DNA from: Bryoerythrophyllum caledonicum
Lineage: Eukaryota; Streptophyta; Bryopsida; Pottiales; Pottiaceae
Direction of reading: 5' to 3'
DNA: 64,000 nucleotides
Assembly: GCA_963971425.1 (NCBI GenBank)
Contig: OZ020521.1
Span: forward strand, 374,501-438,500
Positions 42,742 through 53,540 of this stretch are shown here, in pieces. The notes below the pieces were generated by a model, which worked only from the letters and a program-made list of their open reading frames with translations, had not been told where the DNA came from and did not search any database. The translations under genes were made by a program, and so were the position numbers. Every line of letters begins with the position of its first letter. Positions within the stretch are counted from its first letter, which is position 1.

Positions 42742-45700
42742 CTCTTCGTTACACGATGCTCCTTCTACTGCTCATGATTAGGATATTCTTTGGGTATGAG
42801 GTAATTTGAAGGAGGTGTACGAGGGGACTTACCTGAAGGCTGGAAGTAGAGTCGAGGTGACTCTGTGGTGACTTGGAGTAGTCTCTTGAACTCGTGTGTA
42901 GCTTACCTTTGGCGGCTGTGGATGGTGATTTGGGCTGTTCGTTTCTAGTGACTGGAGAGGTTGCGTATATGCGCCTGGATATTTGTACGTTTGGATTGCT
43001 TCTGCACGTAGGGTCTCCCTCCTCTTCAAGTTCCTTCGAGGCAGCAGTCCTAGGGGCTGGTTCTTGGTAGCAGCTCGTTCCAGTACGTTGCGACTCTCCC
43101 TCTTCTCTAGGTTCCTTCGAGGCAGCAGTCCATGAGGCTGGTGCTTGGTTGCCGCACGTTCCAGCACGTTGTGGCTCTAGTGATTGTGCCTCCCTGCTTG
43201 CTACATGGCTCTTACAGCCTGGCCATATGTTTTTTCGGAGCAGACACGTCTTTGAGCTCGGATGCCTGCAACCTGTACTCGTACCTTGTGTGTTCCCTGA
43301 GTCTAGAATCTCCTGTATCTAGCGTCGCCAATTGTTTCTTGCGTGGCTCTTACAGCCTGGTCTTGGATTTTTCTGTAGCAGGCTTGGCTGTAGACTCGGG
43401 CTCTTGGACAACGGCTCTTCGTTCGAGTAGCTCCTACCACTCCTTGTTCTTGTAGATGCTGGAGTTCCTGTACTTCGGGCTTTCTTGGAGAACACCTCGC
43501 ATGATCTTGTAGTCGTTAATTTAACTGCAGGGGGTCTGGTCGTGTGCTTACCTTTTCGCTTTGGTTTGTTCCAGTTGAGTCGGGTTTCGAGGCAGACGTG
43601 TTGCCTCCAGTTGAGGACGTGTAAGTTGTCGATCTTCGACTTAGTTGGCGGGGACTTGTGTATCTTGTATGCGGCTCCAGGTGCCTTTGTGTGTAGTACT
43701 ACACTTGAGGTTTGAGCATAGGAGGGCGGGGCTCGTTCAGTCTGAGGGAGGTCTCCGTCTTTGTCTTGTCTTCTGTTTTTTCTTCTTCTTGAGAGGGTCT
43801 GGTTCTTCGTGGTCGAGGCGTGCGTCGTACAAAGGTAGTTTCTGTCTTGAGCTCTTTGCTGAGGTTTCTTCTGCCTGCGGGTCTTGGGTGGCTCTCTTTC
43901 TGCGTCGCCTCGGTGGTTGTGTTTTCTGTGTTGTTTCTGCAACTTCGAGGATGGTTGTCTGTGTGACGTCTTGGTTGGCTGTCTTGAGAGTCCTCCTTGA
44001 AGATCCCCGCCTATATCAAAAGTTTTGCCGCTCCTCCTGAGGTTGTCGGTACATTTATGAGTAGTGATAACTACTCGTTCCTTCATGTGGACCTTTTTGT
44101 TGGTTTTTTTGGTTGCTACTTGCGATGTGTCATCTTCTCTGATTGTAGGCTCATTGATAGATCTCCTACATGTGCAGGTGGGAGCGAGGCGGCACTTCTG
44201 TGTTCTTTGATCTTCAAGCTTGAGGTGCGATCTGTTACATCCCAACCCAGTGCTGCTACATGCAATGTATGGATATAGATAGATGGGAGGGTGAGGTGAT
44301 ATTATATGTGGACAGCGCTTCCGCTTGGTTCTGTTAGGTCTACTATTACTTAGATAGTTCTTGGTTTTGTGATATTAGTTTTTGATATTGTAATATGTGT
44401 TACTGTGACTTTTTAGTTGGTGATAGTATTTATCTTGCATACTATTGGATCTAGTAGGTTTGACATTGTTTTTTGTTGTAGGTCTAGTTGTGATATTTCG
44501 TTGGACTTCTAAGTTTGACGTAGACTGTCTAGTGTTATCATAAGACTGATCAGCAGTGACTATCGACAGGGGGGGATAGGTTGAGAAGTGTATCTCAGAA
44601 GATGATGTTGGAAGAGTTGGAGCTGGCTTGTATTGCGCCTCCTGGTCCTTCTCTGTTAGGTCGGAGTTTTGGCTCTGGGTTCTTTGTACGCTACTGCAGC
44701 TTGTGTGCTTGGTGTGCTTGTATTCGCTCCCTTGTCTGGCTGCTTGCTGTTCGCTCCCTCGCCTATCTGCTTACTGTCTGCACCCTTGTCTGTCTGCTTA
44801 CTGTCCGCTCCCTTGTCTGTTTGCTTACTGTATGCGTGCCTGTGTGCGCAGGTGGGGGTGTAGCTGCGACTTCCCTGTCTTCTTCCCACGTCCTTTCGCT
44901 GGTATCTGTTGTATTCAACCCAACGGCAACGACATGCAGTCTGTAGGGATAAATAGATAAGAGTTTGTAGAGGTATTACTTGTAGGTAGCGCTTCCACGT
45001 GTTTCTTTTGGCTTCTAGATTGTTAATATAGTACTTAGTGCAGATAGAGTGACTATGTTTTCTAGTTAGTGTAGTAATGGAATTTTTAGGTTGGTGGCAT
45101 TGGTTATCATTTACGTTGTTAGATCTGGCCTATTTGAGACTGTTTTGTGTTTTAGGGTTAGCTGTTAGACTAAATTGACGCTCTGAATTTGTTGTGGGCT
45201 GTCTATTGCAAACAAGAACGGAGAGAAAATCAATAACAATAACAAAACTGTTTGTAACGGAGAGAGAGAGAGTTGGTAAGGGGGCGTATCTCGTAAATCG
45301 GTGGAGAGGGATTTGGTGCCTGCTTGTGGTGTACTTGTCATTCCAGCTTATGTTGAATCGGAGCTTCTGGCTCGAGGCTGCTTCGGGGGTCTGCGTGTGG
45401 CTCTGTTCGTGTGAATCCTGGCAAATCAAATCAAATCATACTCGTGTAGTACCTTTTGGTTCAAATCTGGGCCCTGGTCGCTCCAACACATCAAGTTCCA
45501 GCTCTGCAGAGGACTTGCGACAAGGGCTTTTCTCCACCACACCTTTCTTGATCGAATTTTGAGCCCCAGCGCTTCAGATCTACTCTCATTCGATCACAAG
45601 GTTCCAGAATGTAAGGACGAGTAGATTTGACTATCCTATCCCCGTTCCAACACTTCACATCTCTCCCGGCTCGTACACACGACTAGATCTGATGCAAAGG

Positions 45701-45829
45701 TGGGGAGATCAGCAAGTCCAGCACCTCTTGTTGCCCTCTACTCTCAGATCTACGTCTAACTCCCAAAGCAGCCCTCATCAGAAAACTCGGAGCTCTCTCA
45801 GTTCGTCATCTCGCCTACAAAAAAAAGAT
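42742..45829 (-). other. LINE-A 5' UTR with internal repeats
   Basis: About 3.1 kb between ORF1 and LINE-B with no conserved reading frame. It contains an 81-bp repeat in two copies (from 43,031 and 43,112; TTCCTTCGAGGCAGCAGTCC), a 27-bp repeat in about four copies (44,725-44,832), and two related 100-bp patches about 675 bases apart (around 44,240-44,350 and 44,890-45,010) that contain AGCGCTTCC(G/A)C. LINE-3 also has repeats here but of different sequence. The region probably holds the internal promoter. Its outer end abuts LINE-B near 45,829. Confidence 0.6.
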
Positions 45830-47042
45830 GGGTGGTGACTATTAGGGCATATACTATGTGGGGTGGTGGGTGCATATTTTTTTGTTGTATGTATTGGGCA
45901 ATGTTTGGGTGTGTAGTGTTTTGTATGTGGTGTAGTGCATGTGTGTTTTTGAAGAAAGGTGCGAAGGATTTTGTAATATGTTTGTATTCCGGTTGGAATT
46001 TTATAGTGTTTGGGATGAAGTATATTTTGGCATTTTTCTTGTGTGCTGTAGGATGTCTTTTTAGTATATTAGGCATGGGTCCTGGGTTGGTTTCTATGTC
46101 TCCGCTTAGGAGTAATAGTTTTTTTATGTGTTTGGGTTTGGTGTTGTGTTTTGGAGTGCTTGTTTTCATTGTTATTTTTTGGTATTTTCTTGTGGTCTTG
46201 GGGTTGTGTTTGTGTTTTTTTGGGAGTCTGTACTCGTCCTTGTTCGGGAGGTTTGTTGTATTTGTATTCGTAGTTATGGTAAGTGTGTTAGACGTACAAC
46301 GGGTTTTTGGTGTATTTGTTTCGATTTCTTGGTTAATGTGTGGGATTGTATTTTTTCTTATGGTTTGTTTGTTTTGCGTATTATGTGTAGTTGGATTTTT
46401 ACTTATTTGTTTGTTTTTATTTGCATTTGTGTATTTGTGTTGTTTTTTGATTATGTTTGTTTTTTTGTGTTGTTGTTGTTGTTTATTTTTATTTTTATTT
46501 AAGTTTGTATTTTTGTGTTGTTTTTCTTTTTTTGTTTGTACTATGGTGCGGTTTTTTGTTTGTTTGTATTTGTTTGTTGTTGTTTTTTTTTGTGTTGTGT
46601 TGTGTATAGGCGTATGTGTTCTTGCATTTGTGTATGAGTATTTATATGCATATGTTTTATTATGTATTTTTGTGTGTGTTTTTTTTATCATTTTTTGTTT
46701 GTGTGTTTGTGTATGTAGTTCTTGGCGTATTTGTGATTTTTGGTGTATTTGTGTGGGTATGTGTTTTGGGATTGAGTTTGTGTTTGTATGTTTGTGTGTA
46801 TGTATTTGTATAATTTTTGTATGTATTATTTGATATTTGTGTTTGGTAAAGTTGGTATGGTATTTGTATTTTGTATCATAGTATTCCATACATGTTTGGT
46901 ATATGGTGTAGTAGTTGGGTATTGTGTAGGCATACTTACAGTGTAGTGTGTATTTTGTATTTGTATAAAAGCTCGTATAGTATTTGTATTTGGTTTTGAA
47001 GTATGTGGAGTTTATTATGTATTTTGCAATAGCGAGGTACAT
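45830..47042 (-). pseudogene. LINE-B ORF2 N-terminus: low-complexity tail, 2A, start of endonuclease region
   Basis: An uninterrupted frame of just over 400 codons, the longest view of the pre-2A part. About 320 residues are Lys/Asn/Thr/His/Ile/Tyr/Gln-rich with repeats such as NKNKNKQQQQ. They run straight into KLLLLSGDIETNPGP and then MPNILKRHPTAHKKNAKIY, HPNIAQYIQQKN and PPPHIVYALIVT. That the low-complexity part stays open and in-frame with the 2A supports one translation unit. The frame begins 81 bases after the ORF1 stop. The 3' part is missing. Confidence 0.82.
46077..46100 (-). other. 2A-like ribosome-skipping motif, LINE-B copy
   Basis: Minus-strand codons read DIETNPGP between SG and MPN. 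Compared with the other copies the codon third positions differ but the peptide does not. Confidence 0.9.
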
Positions 47043-47125
47043 GTATTTTTCTAGAGTAGAGTATGGTATGTGTAGGGTAGTAGATACTAATTGGTAACTA
47101 TGTATTACCTTGAGGTCTTTGAACC

Positions 47126-47991
47126 TTACATGTTTGGCGGCCTATCTTCAAGTCTAGGTGGTATTCTTCCTTTCATGGCTTGGAATGCAAGCCTTGTGGC
47201 ATTCATGGTTTCCTCCATCTTGTCTAGATGTTCCATCAACAAGTTGTGGAGGGTGTCGGTGTACCTCTTGCTTTCTTCTATCACCTTTTTGTTGTTCTCC
47301 TCCAAGGCCTCCTTCAACTCCATCTTGGCGATGGCGGTCGGGGTCTCTTGCATCTTGAAAGTTGCAACGGTGTTGACCATAGTGGCATTGATGTCATTGA
47401 AGCCGAATGCTTTGATTTGCTCCTCCGTGGGGGATTGTGTGCCTTCCAAGCTCTTCCAATGAGGGGTGAAGTCTACGAAGTTGTCACCAATGTCGAAGTG
47501 TTTCCTAACAAATTGCTTGTATACTATTGGATTAGCACATTCCACGTTAGCTTTGCCATTGTGCCTACCTCCAATTTTCTTATGAAACCATATGGACTTA
47601 ACATCGTTTACCCCCATGATTTTTTGGATAGCATTAGTGACATCTTGCACATTCATGAGAAGGGGCAAAGGAGAGAGGGTGAGGGATATTGCATCTTTTC
47701 TTGCCTTGGTTTCGGGAGTCATGCGACCACCGTTGTAGGTCTTCCTTGCCTTGATGACTTCGTGATGGGTGGTGATGTGTTGAAGCTGGATCTTGGAGGC
47801 TTGTATAGGAGTAGTGGCGGCAATGAAGGCATGGAGGTCTCCTTCTATCTTGGATACTCCCGTGATCTCAGTCATGGCCACGCTTGAAGCTATTGATGAG
47901 GATGTCGTTGAAGAGTTGGTGTGCGGAGATACCTATCAAAGTGTCACTACACACTTGCACGGAGAGGTTAGAAGAATTAGCAATTTGGGGG
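47126..47991 (-). pseudogene. LINE-B ORF1, C-terminal half
   Basis: The frame 47,881-47,126 closely matches LINE-3 ORF1 (SLEGTQSPTEEQIKAFGFND, KEALEENNKKVIEESKRYTD, AFQAMKGRIPPRLEDRPPNM). Homology extends to 47,991 in another frame (NLSVQV region), so there is a frameshift near 47,880. The copy is cut at the CACTA terminus. Confidence 0.85.
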
Positions 47992-48360
47992 CACTACAAG
48001 AAAACCAGCCCAATGTGACTGGATGTGACTAAGCGCATATGACTGCGTAGTCACCTCAGTCATTGGTTTAGTCTAAAATCAGTCCTAAGAGGGTCCAGTC
48101 ATGCACTAGTCATATATGTAGTCATATTTTTGAGGACCTGGGTGGGAACGGCTACGGGAACGGGACATATGTTCTCCTGCCTGGTTCCCAGAGTCATGCT
48201 CTGAGTGCTTACTATGTGTAGTCATAGTAATGTAGTCATATGGTAAGGGTAATTGGTTTATGTATGACTTATTGTAGTAAGAGAGTTGGTTTGGGTGACT
48301 ACACGCAGTCATGTAGTAAATAACCTGACTAGTAGTAGTCATATATGTCAATCAGATGAT
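47992..48360 (+). repeat. CACTA terminal repeat and subterminal TGACT/AGTCA array
   Basis: A terminal CACTACAAGAAAA is followed by dense TGACT/AGTCA pentamers in both orientations at roughly 10-40-base spacing. In En/Spm elements such arrays are bound by the element's accessory protein. Confidence 0.8.
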
Positions 48361-48548
48361 TTTGAAGTCCTCTACTCGTTGGCTCAATAGGTGAGTGCTG
48401 TGAAATTGGAGTAGGTCCATAATCTCCACTTACATAATAACTTCCCTATTCAACACTACTATGTTTGCGCGCAAACATTCTAGGATGTCATTTTAGGGCA
48501 CCATTCTAGAAACACTTTTAAATACACCTTCAAAAATTAGTAACTAAT

Positions 48549-49260
48549 TTGCAAGAGAGTCCAAAAATCATGATTCCACTTGTTCTATCTTCCCACTTGC
48601 TTTCCAGATGCACAAAATTGCCTTGTAGGCTTAACTTTCATACAGATTTCCCATGCTCACAAAAAAGCCGTTATTGATCACATTCCCATATTTTTTTGAG
48701 ACGTCAAAGTGACTGCAAAATAATGTAGTCATGTGGACGGTTTTCTTTACTACAATTAGTAATGAATACAAAATCCAATAGTCATCTAGACAGTTTCTTT
48801 TACTTATATTAGTAATGAATTGCATGTTAGCAAAACCTATGAATACAACTTCAAACGATTACTGACTACTTGCAAAAGAGTCTAAAACTCATGATTAGCA
48901 CTTGCTCTACCTTTCCACTTACTTTCTAGATGCACGAAAACGCCTTCACTTTGCTTTAGATTTCCCATGCTGATACATTGGGCTATAGTTGATCACATTC
49001 CCATATTTTTTTGAGACGTCAAAGTGACTGCAAAATGATACAGTCATGTGAACAGTTCTCTTTACTACAATCAGTAATAAATGCAAAATCACATAGTCAT
49101 GTAGACTGTTTCCTTTACTTATATTAGTAATGATTTGCATGTTAGCAACACCTATAAATACAACTTCAAACAATTACTGACTACTTGCAGAAGAGTCCAA
49201 AACTCTTGATTAGCACGTGCTCTATCTTTCCACTTATTTTCATGATGCACAAACTTTTTT
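48549..49260 (+). repeat. Tandem repeat of about 318 bp (2.2 copies)
   Basis: Units begin TTGCA(A/G)(G/A)AGAGTC at 48,549, 48,870 and 49,185, giving periods of 321 and 315 bases. Each contains GATCACATTCCCATATTTTT, GACGTCAAAGTGACTGCAAA, TAGTCAT and AGTAATGA. The third copy is partial. Confidence 0.88.
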
Positions 49261-50058
49261 GAGATAAGAACCAGACGTATGACTAAGCGTGGTCATACAT
49301 TGCACTACCTTGTTCTAAAACCTAGGTACCACAGGAACCCGGAATTGCATGTAAAGGCACATCTAACAAACTGAACAAAGCATCAGTTTACAGTCTAACT
49401 AGTTTTTCTCAGTAGAGAATTTCTTCGATTGCAATCAAAGATTCCCATGCTGGAAATTGGCAATCTGTAGTACTCAATGAACTCAACAAAACATGAAGTG
49501 GGTGAAAAATAGAAACTCGTACCACCAATTAGGATGTTCATAGAGTTTGCACTCCCTCCTTGTGCATTCAAAATTCCAAGGCACACATTCCCTTTTTTCT
49601 GTACGCATGACATGGTGTTTGCATCAGTTGTTACTAAAGAGTGTACCGTAGCACAGAACATGAAAATCTTGGAAACAACTCTACCATATTCTTCAATTTC
49701 CTACTAGCTGAAAGTAGAATACGGACGCCACTCACCCTTACTATTCAGCACGTTACTGTACTTGACAGCAAAATGTGGCTTACTCGAACTTCAATTTGCT
49801 ACCCCAGTAGAAGGGCAAAGTGGTGTCAATTACTTCTCTCACAGGATTCTAACTCGCTGCACTGGCTCGCACCTACGTGTCAAACATACCAATCAGTTAG
49901 GAACTTGAAAAATTGACTTGAAAAATTAACTTGAAAAATTGTGTAAGTGTCAGCATTTAAATATAGTAACACCTACTTTATAATGCATAGATTTCTGTAT
50001 AATGCACATTTTTTTTTCATACTTCATTCGCAATGTTTGCTAATGCACTTCCAATTAT
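49261..50058 (+). other. CACTA internal sequence, no gene recognised
   Basis: Mixed-composition DNA with short unrelated frames. Contains scattered TGACT motifs only. Confidence 0.45.
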
Positions 50059-50325
50059 GTCTGATAGTGCAGTCTGAACACTACATGAATGGCATCACAC
50101 TACCGGCCTTAATAAAAATAGAATCACACTGTTGCAACCATCCAGGTTGATATGCTCTGTGACTGCCTCCAGTCACATGTACCAAAGAGCTAACTATTGA
50201 ACTTGTTATGTGTTCAAGGATTCTGACTCCTTTCAGTCACAAGAACCAGAATCATGACTAACATTGGTCAGCAGAAAGCATTGGATTGAGTGTTACAGTG
50301 CACAGAGTCCTACTGAATTTCTAAG
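50059..50325 (+). repeat. Duplicated 265-bp block, copy 1
   Basis: Begins GATAGTGCAGTCT and ends TACTGAATTTCTAAGAG. It matches 50,879-51,140 at high identity with small indels. Both copies contain CACTACA(A/T)GAATGG and two palindromic AGTCAC sites. Confidence 0.88.
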
Positions 50326-50878
50326 AGGACGTAGTTTGTTGCCACGCATTAAATCAACACTTGTATCTAAACAAAACGAATGCGTTCTTCAGCAAGGAGT
50401 AGACAGTAATAGTAATCAAGCACAGCCTAAACTGGAAAGGATCTGGTACTCTATTGCATCCACTGATGTATAGAACGAAGACTCAAAGCTTGAAGCTGTC
50501 AGTGAAGCTGTCAGTGACTCAGAGCAGGTACGAATATGAATTCTGAAAAGTCATCACGTAGCACAAACCTTCTGTTAGAGCCTTGAATTTGAAGCCGGGG
50601 CTTCAACACATCCATGGGCATTGTCAAAAATGCACTTAGACCTGCACAGTGTAGGAATGACAATCTTGAATAACAATCTCAAATTTGGCAACATGTCTCA
50701 AATAAGATAACATCAGACAACTCCTTCATCGAAACCTACACTCAATTAGATTTTATCTAATTGGATCAAATCACAGTAATATGAGTTGGTCACTGCTGAA
50801 ATTCTAAGAAGGCAAGTGCACCTTGTTGTATAATCTTCTCTACCATTCAACCAACCTCTCGGAACCCTACAGGCAATC

Positions 50879-51140
50879 CTGATAGTGCAGTCTCAACACT
50901 ACAAGAATGGCATCACACTACCTTAATAAAAATAGAATCACACTTGAATCTACCATGCAGATTGATATGCTCTGTGACTGCCTCCAGTCACATGCACCAA
51001 AGAGCTAACTATTGAACACGTTACGTGTTCAAGGATTCTCACTCCTTACCGTCACATGAACCAAAATCATGACTAACCTTGGTCAACAGAAAGCATTGGA
51101 TTGAGTGTTTTAGTGCATAGTCCTACTGAATTTCTAAGAG
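50879..51140 (+). repeat. Duplicated 265-bp block, copy 2
   Basis: Partner of 50,059-50,325, 820 bases downstream. It retains a CACTACAAGAATGG internal sequence that resembles the element terminus. Confidence 0.88.
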
Positions 51141-51845
51141 TACGCGTTCATAAATGATCACCTCGTCCAGACTGAAAACAACACTCATGTTTCCAAGCTC
51201 TTTAGGTGTCGTTCCAGTTAAGTCAGGTATCAACCAACTCCCTACAGTGCCCAGCAAAGAGAAATTTACATTAGAAGCAAAAATCTCAAACGCTAACATT
51301 CAAAATCTTGCAAGAGGAAGCTTCTCTATAGCCCTTAAGGACCTGGGACTCATTCAAAACTCATAAATCTATCACATTCTAAACCATAACGGATAAAAGA
51401 AACCGTACAAGCAATCCACGCAATTGAATCAAATCTTGGAAATTGACTGGGGATTAAAAAATCGGATTCTTCAAATCCAGTTCATGAGCAATGAATCCAT
51501 TTTCTGACTGGAAGCAGTCATTGTTGAGTCGATGTTCACCAATTACGAGTAAGCAAGCTAAAGATGACTAAGCTTACAAATGTGACTGCCTTCAGTCACA
51601 AACGACTCCCACTGCAGAATGGATGACATTTGCGACCCTACCACACCATGCTTGTTACAGATCCCTAAAATGAATGCAGCGAAGTGTTTGGCGGCGTTTT
51701 AGCATAGTGGTGCTACTCTCTATCAAACTCGCATTAAGTTTTCAAATTGACGGTGGCGGCGGAATCGTACCTCAGTTTTTCAAAATGGCGATTGCAAGGG
51801 CAAACACACAGCTCCCACGCATCACTGCTACTGCTGCCTCGAGCG

Positions 51846-52202
51846 ATGGCGACGCCCACGAACGCCGCTGAAGCGCCTTCGGCGACTGACGGCAACACCT
51901 CCTCCGGCGAGCAGGTTTCCCACGCATCTGAAGGCTCCGAACGGGAGGAAGGGATTACGAGAGACGAGGAGGCCAAAGTGCCTGAGTACGAGAGGCTCCG
52001 GCAGGAGAACTTGCGCAAGAACTCTCTCAAGCTACACGAGCTCGGAGTCCCGCTGCTGGCAGCATCTTTGAGAGAGTCGACAACCACCGAAGCGAGGGGA
52101 GGAGAAGGGAAGACCGCGATGAAGAGCACTCGCAGCGCCGGCGCCAGCAGCCTCGAAAACTGCCCCGGATACAAAACCCTAAACCCTAACTTTGTCCATT
52201 GA
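51846..52202 (+). pseudogene. Host-gene-like first exon carried in the CACTA element
   Basis: From ATG at 51,846 the product starts MATPTNAAEAPSATDG and has high-GC, host-like codons unlike its AT-rich surroundings. Residues about 50-85 read EYERLRQENLRKNSLKLHEL, a YExxRxxNxxxNxxxxxxLG helix seen near the N-terminus of several plant nuclear proteins (some B3, CDCA7-like and WDR76-like proteins). A telo-box (ACCCTAAACCCTAA, 52,176-52,189) lies near the end. Stop at 52,202. No splice donor in the needed phase was found, so joining to the next exon is unproven. Confidence 0.55.
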
Positions 52203-52360
52203 ATGCATTGGCCGTTGACGATTGGTTAGCGTACCTCCCCCCTCGCAATCGTGTACAAAACCCTACAGCCATCCGACCTACAGCCATTCCAGGTGCTTCG
52301 CAATCGCGGTCCTCCTAACCTCTGCAATTTGTTTTGACTTCTTGATTGCTTGAACTGCAG

Positions 52361-52637
52361 CGACGGTGGGAAACTGGTGCGTCGGAGTTCGCGACTTAAA
52401 CAACTGCCACCAAAAGTTGGAAGGTCACGCAAGCGGGGGAAGAAGCAGAAAGACGCGCTCTACAAGGAATCAAAGGAAACCGTGAGGAGCGTGAAGAGCA
52501 GCTCCGACGAGTGGCGCAGCGAAGAGGAGAAAACGGAGAGCACTGACATCGAGAATGATGACGAGCGTGGCAATGGCGATGATGAGGTCTCGCCAGTAGG
52601 AGTGCAAAAGCCCCATCGAGGCAAGCAAAAATCTCAG
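52361..52637 (+). pseudogene. Host-gene-like second exon carried in the CACTA element
   Basis: Bounded by an acceptor TGAACTGCAG (to 52,360) and a consensus donor CTCAG/GTGAGT (52,637/52,638). The frame encodes RRSSRLKQLPPKVGRSRKRG and then an acidic/basic tail (DEWRSEEEKTEST). A basic RRSSR patch commonly follows the YExxR helix in the same plant proteins, so the two exons are probably from one gene. Downstream domains are absent, and the flanks carry CACTA-type motifs, so this is a captured fragment rather than a complete gene. Confidence 0.6.
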
Positions 52638-53540
52638 GTGAGTGTACTAACTGAGTATTGGGATTTTTAAACATGCTGATGGGTGCACAGTTTTTGCTTG
52701 CAAACATCAAACTACCTGGATTCGTTGGGATTTATGCTTCCATCAAAGTACCTTGAATCGGTGTTTGCTTGCCTTGCAACTCCAGTCATCTTTCAAAGCT
52801 CTGTGACTACTCATAGTCACATGAACGAGATTTGTGACTACAAAACTAGTATGGAGCCCAACGAATCTATACCCTGCAGGTTTCCTTTGCTTCTTGCCTC
52901 GTTCCAGGACTGCTTCTCGCTCATCATGTTTACCCAGAACCTGGTGCTACCTGCTGCTAGCATGCACATTTTCTCATGTACAGAGCTGCCACCCCCGCGC
53001 CTTGTTTTACTGTACATTACTGATGTGTTGGAGATTACATTCTTCTTTTGAGGAGATGCTATTTTTTGTTAGTTCTCTAGTTTTGCATGTTACAAAATGG
53101 CAGTTTTCAATCTTCAATATCTCGCAAATGGTGAAGATCACGAACTGGTGTGTGTTTTATGATAGAGAATGCTCAATCTCAAATAGCATGAGATCGATAA
53201 ATATCATGTGATCGATGCATTTGGAGGTAGTATGAGTAAGTTTAACATCACGAGAGAGTGCTAATGTAGAGGATACGTGGCTCATATTCTGTAGCTTGAA
53301 ACTGTTGCAACATTTGCTTGAAACTGTAGCTCATCTTCTGTTTCCTTGCTTGAAACTACAATAACGATGCAACAAAGAAACTGATAATGCGATTTCAAGC
53401 AAGGACAAAGGAACTTCGAGTAGCATATTTGCTTCATTATGCTAGAAATCGCATTGGGGTGATTGCCACATCGTCATGGTTGCCCAGAAACTGTAGTCAT
53501 GTTCCGGAGGTCTATGACTGCTCGTAGTCACACGAACAAC
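52638..53540 (+). other. CACTA right part with palindromic AGTCAC sites
   Basis: No further exon was identified. Contains GTGACTACTCATAGTCAC (52,803-52,820) and ATGACTGCTCGTAGTCA (53,514-53,530). It ends where hAT coding homology begins at about 53,541. Confidence 0.5.

Larger units (their letters stand above)
9215..45829 (-). mobile_element. LINE-A: minus-strand dual-endonuclease LINE split by nested insertions
   Basis: Removing the insertions leaves one LINE reading right to left: 5' UTR (45,829-42,742), ORF1 (42,741-41,151), ORF2 N-terminus with 2A site (41,154-40,480 and 31,006-29,629, sharing a duplicated stretch), endonuclease (16,577-14,425), reverse transcriptase (14,424-12,403) and a post-RT stretch (9,654-9,215). 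Its order matches LINE-2 and LINE-3. Homology stops near 9,215, so RNase H, the C-terminal nuclease and the 3' end are missing here. The copy has several frameshifts and is dead. Insertions in it are LTR-1, LINE-1 and LINE-2. Confidence 0.85.
45830..47991 (-). mobile_element. LINE-B: LINE fragment between LINE-A and the CACTA element
   Basis: Contains the ORF1 C-terminal half (47,991-47,126) and the ORF2 N-terminus with 2A (47,042-45,830). It is closer to LINE-3 than to LINE-A. The left end stops in the segment after the 2A site at the LINE-A 5' end; the right end is cut within ORF1 by the CACTA terminus at 47,992. Confidence 0.85.
47992..53540 (+). mobile_element. CACTA-type (En/Spm) element, left end intact, right end not found
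   Basis: It starts CACTACAAGAAAACCAGCCC, a typical plant CACTA terminus, inserted in LINE-B ORF1 next to GGG (possible 3-bp target). The first 360 bases carry about 17 TGACT or AGTCA motifs in both directions, as in CACTA subterminal repeats. Related GTGACT-N6-AGTCAC palindromes recur to 53,530. No transposase was recognised, so it is non-autonomous. A terminus ending CTTGTAGTG was not found; the right limit is set where the hAT fragment begins. It carries two host-gene-like exons. Confidence 0.7.

Noticed and set aside
43319-44245. 308-codon frame in the LINE-A 5' UTR
   Set aside because: Low-complexity Lys/Arg/Thr product, not conserved in the LINE-3 5' UTR, in a repeat-rich region.
50896-50910. 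CACTACAAGAATGG considered as the second terminus of the CACTA element
   Set aside because: It is in the same direction as the left end (an end should be inverted), and it is part of a block duplicated at 50,059.
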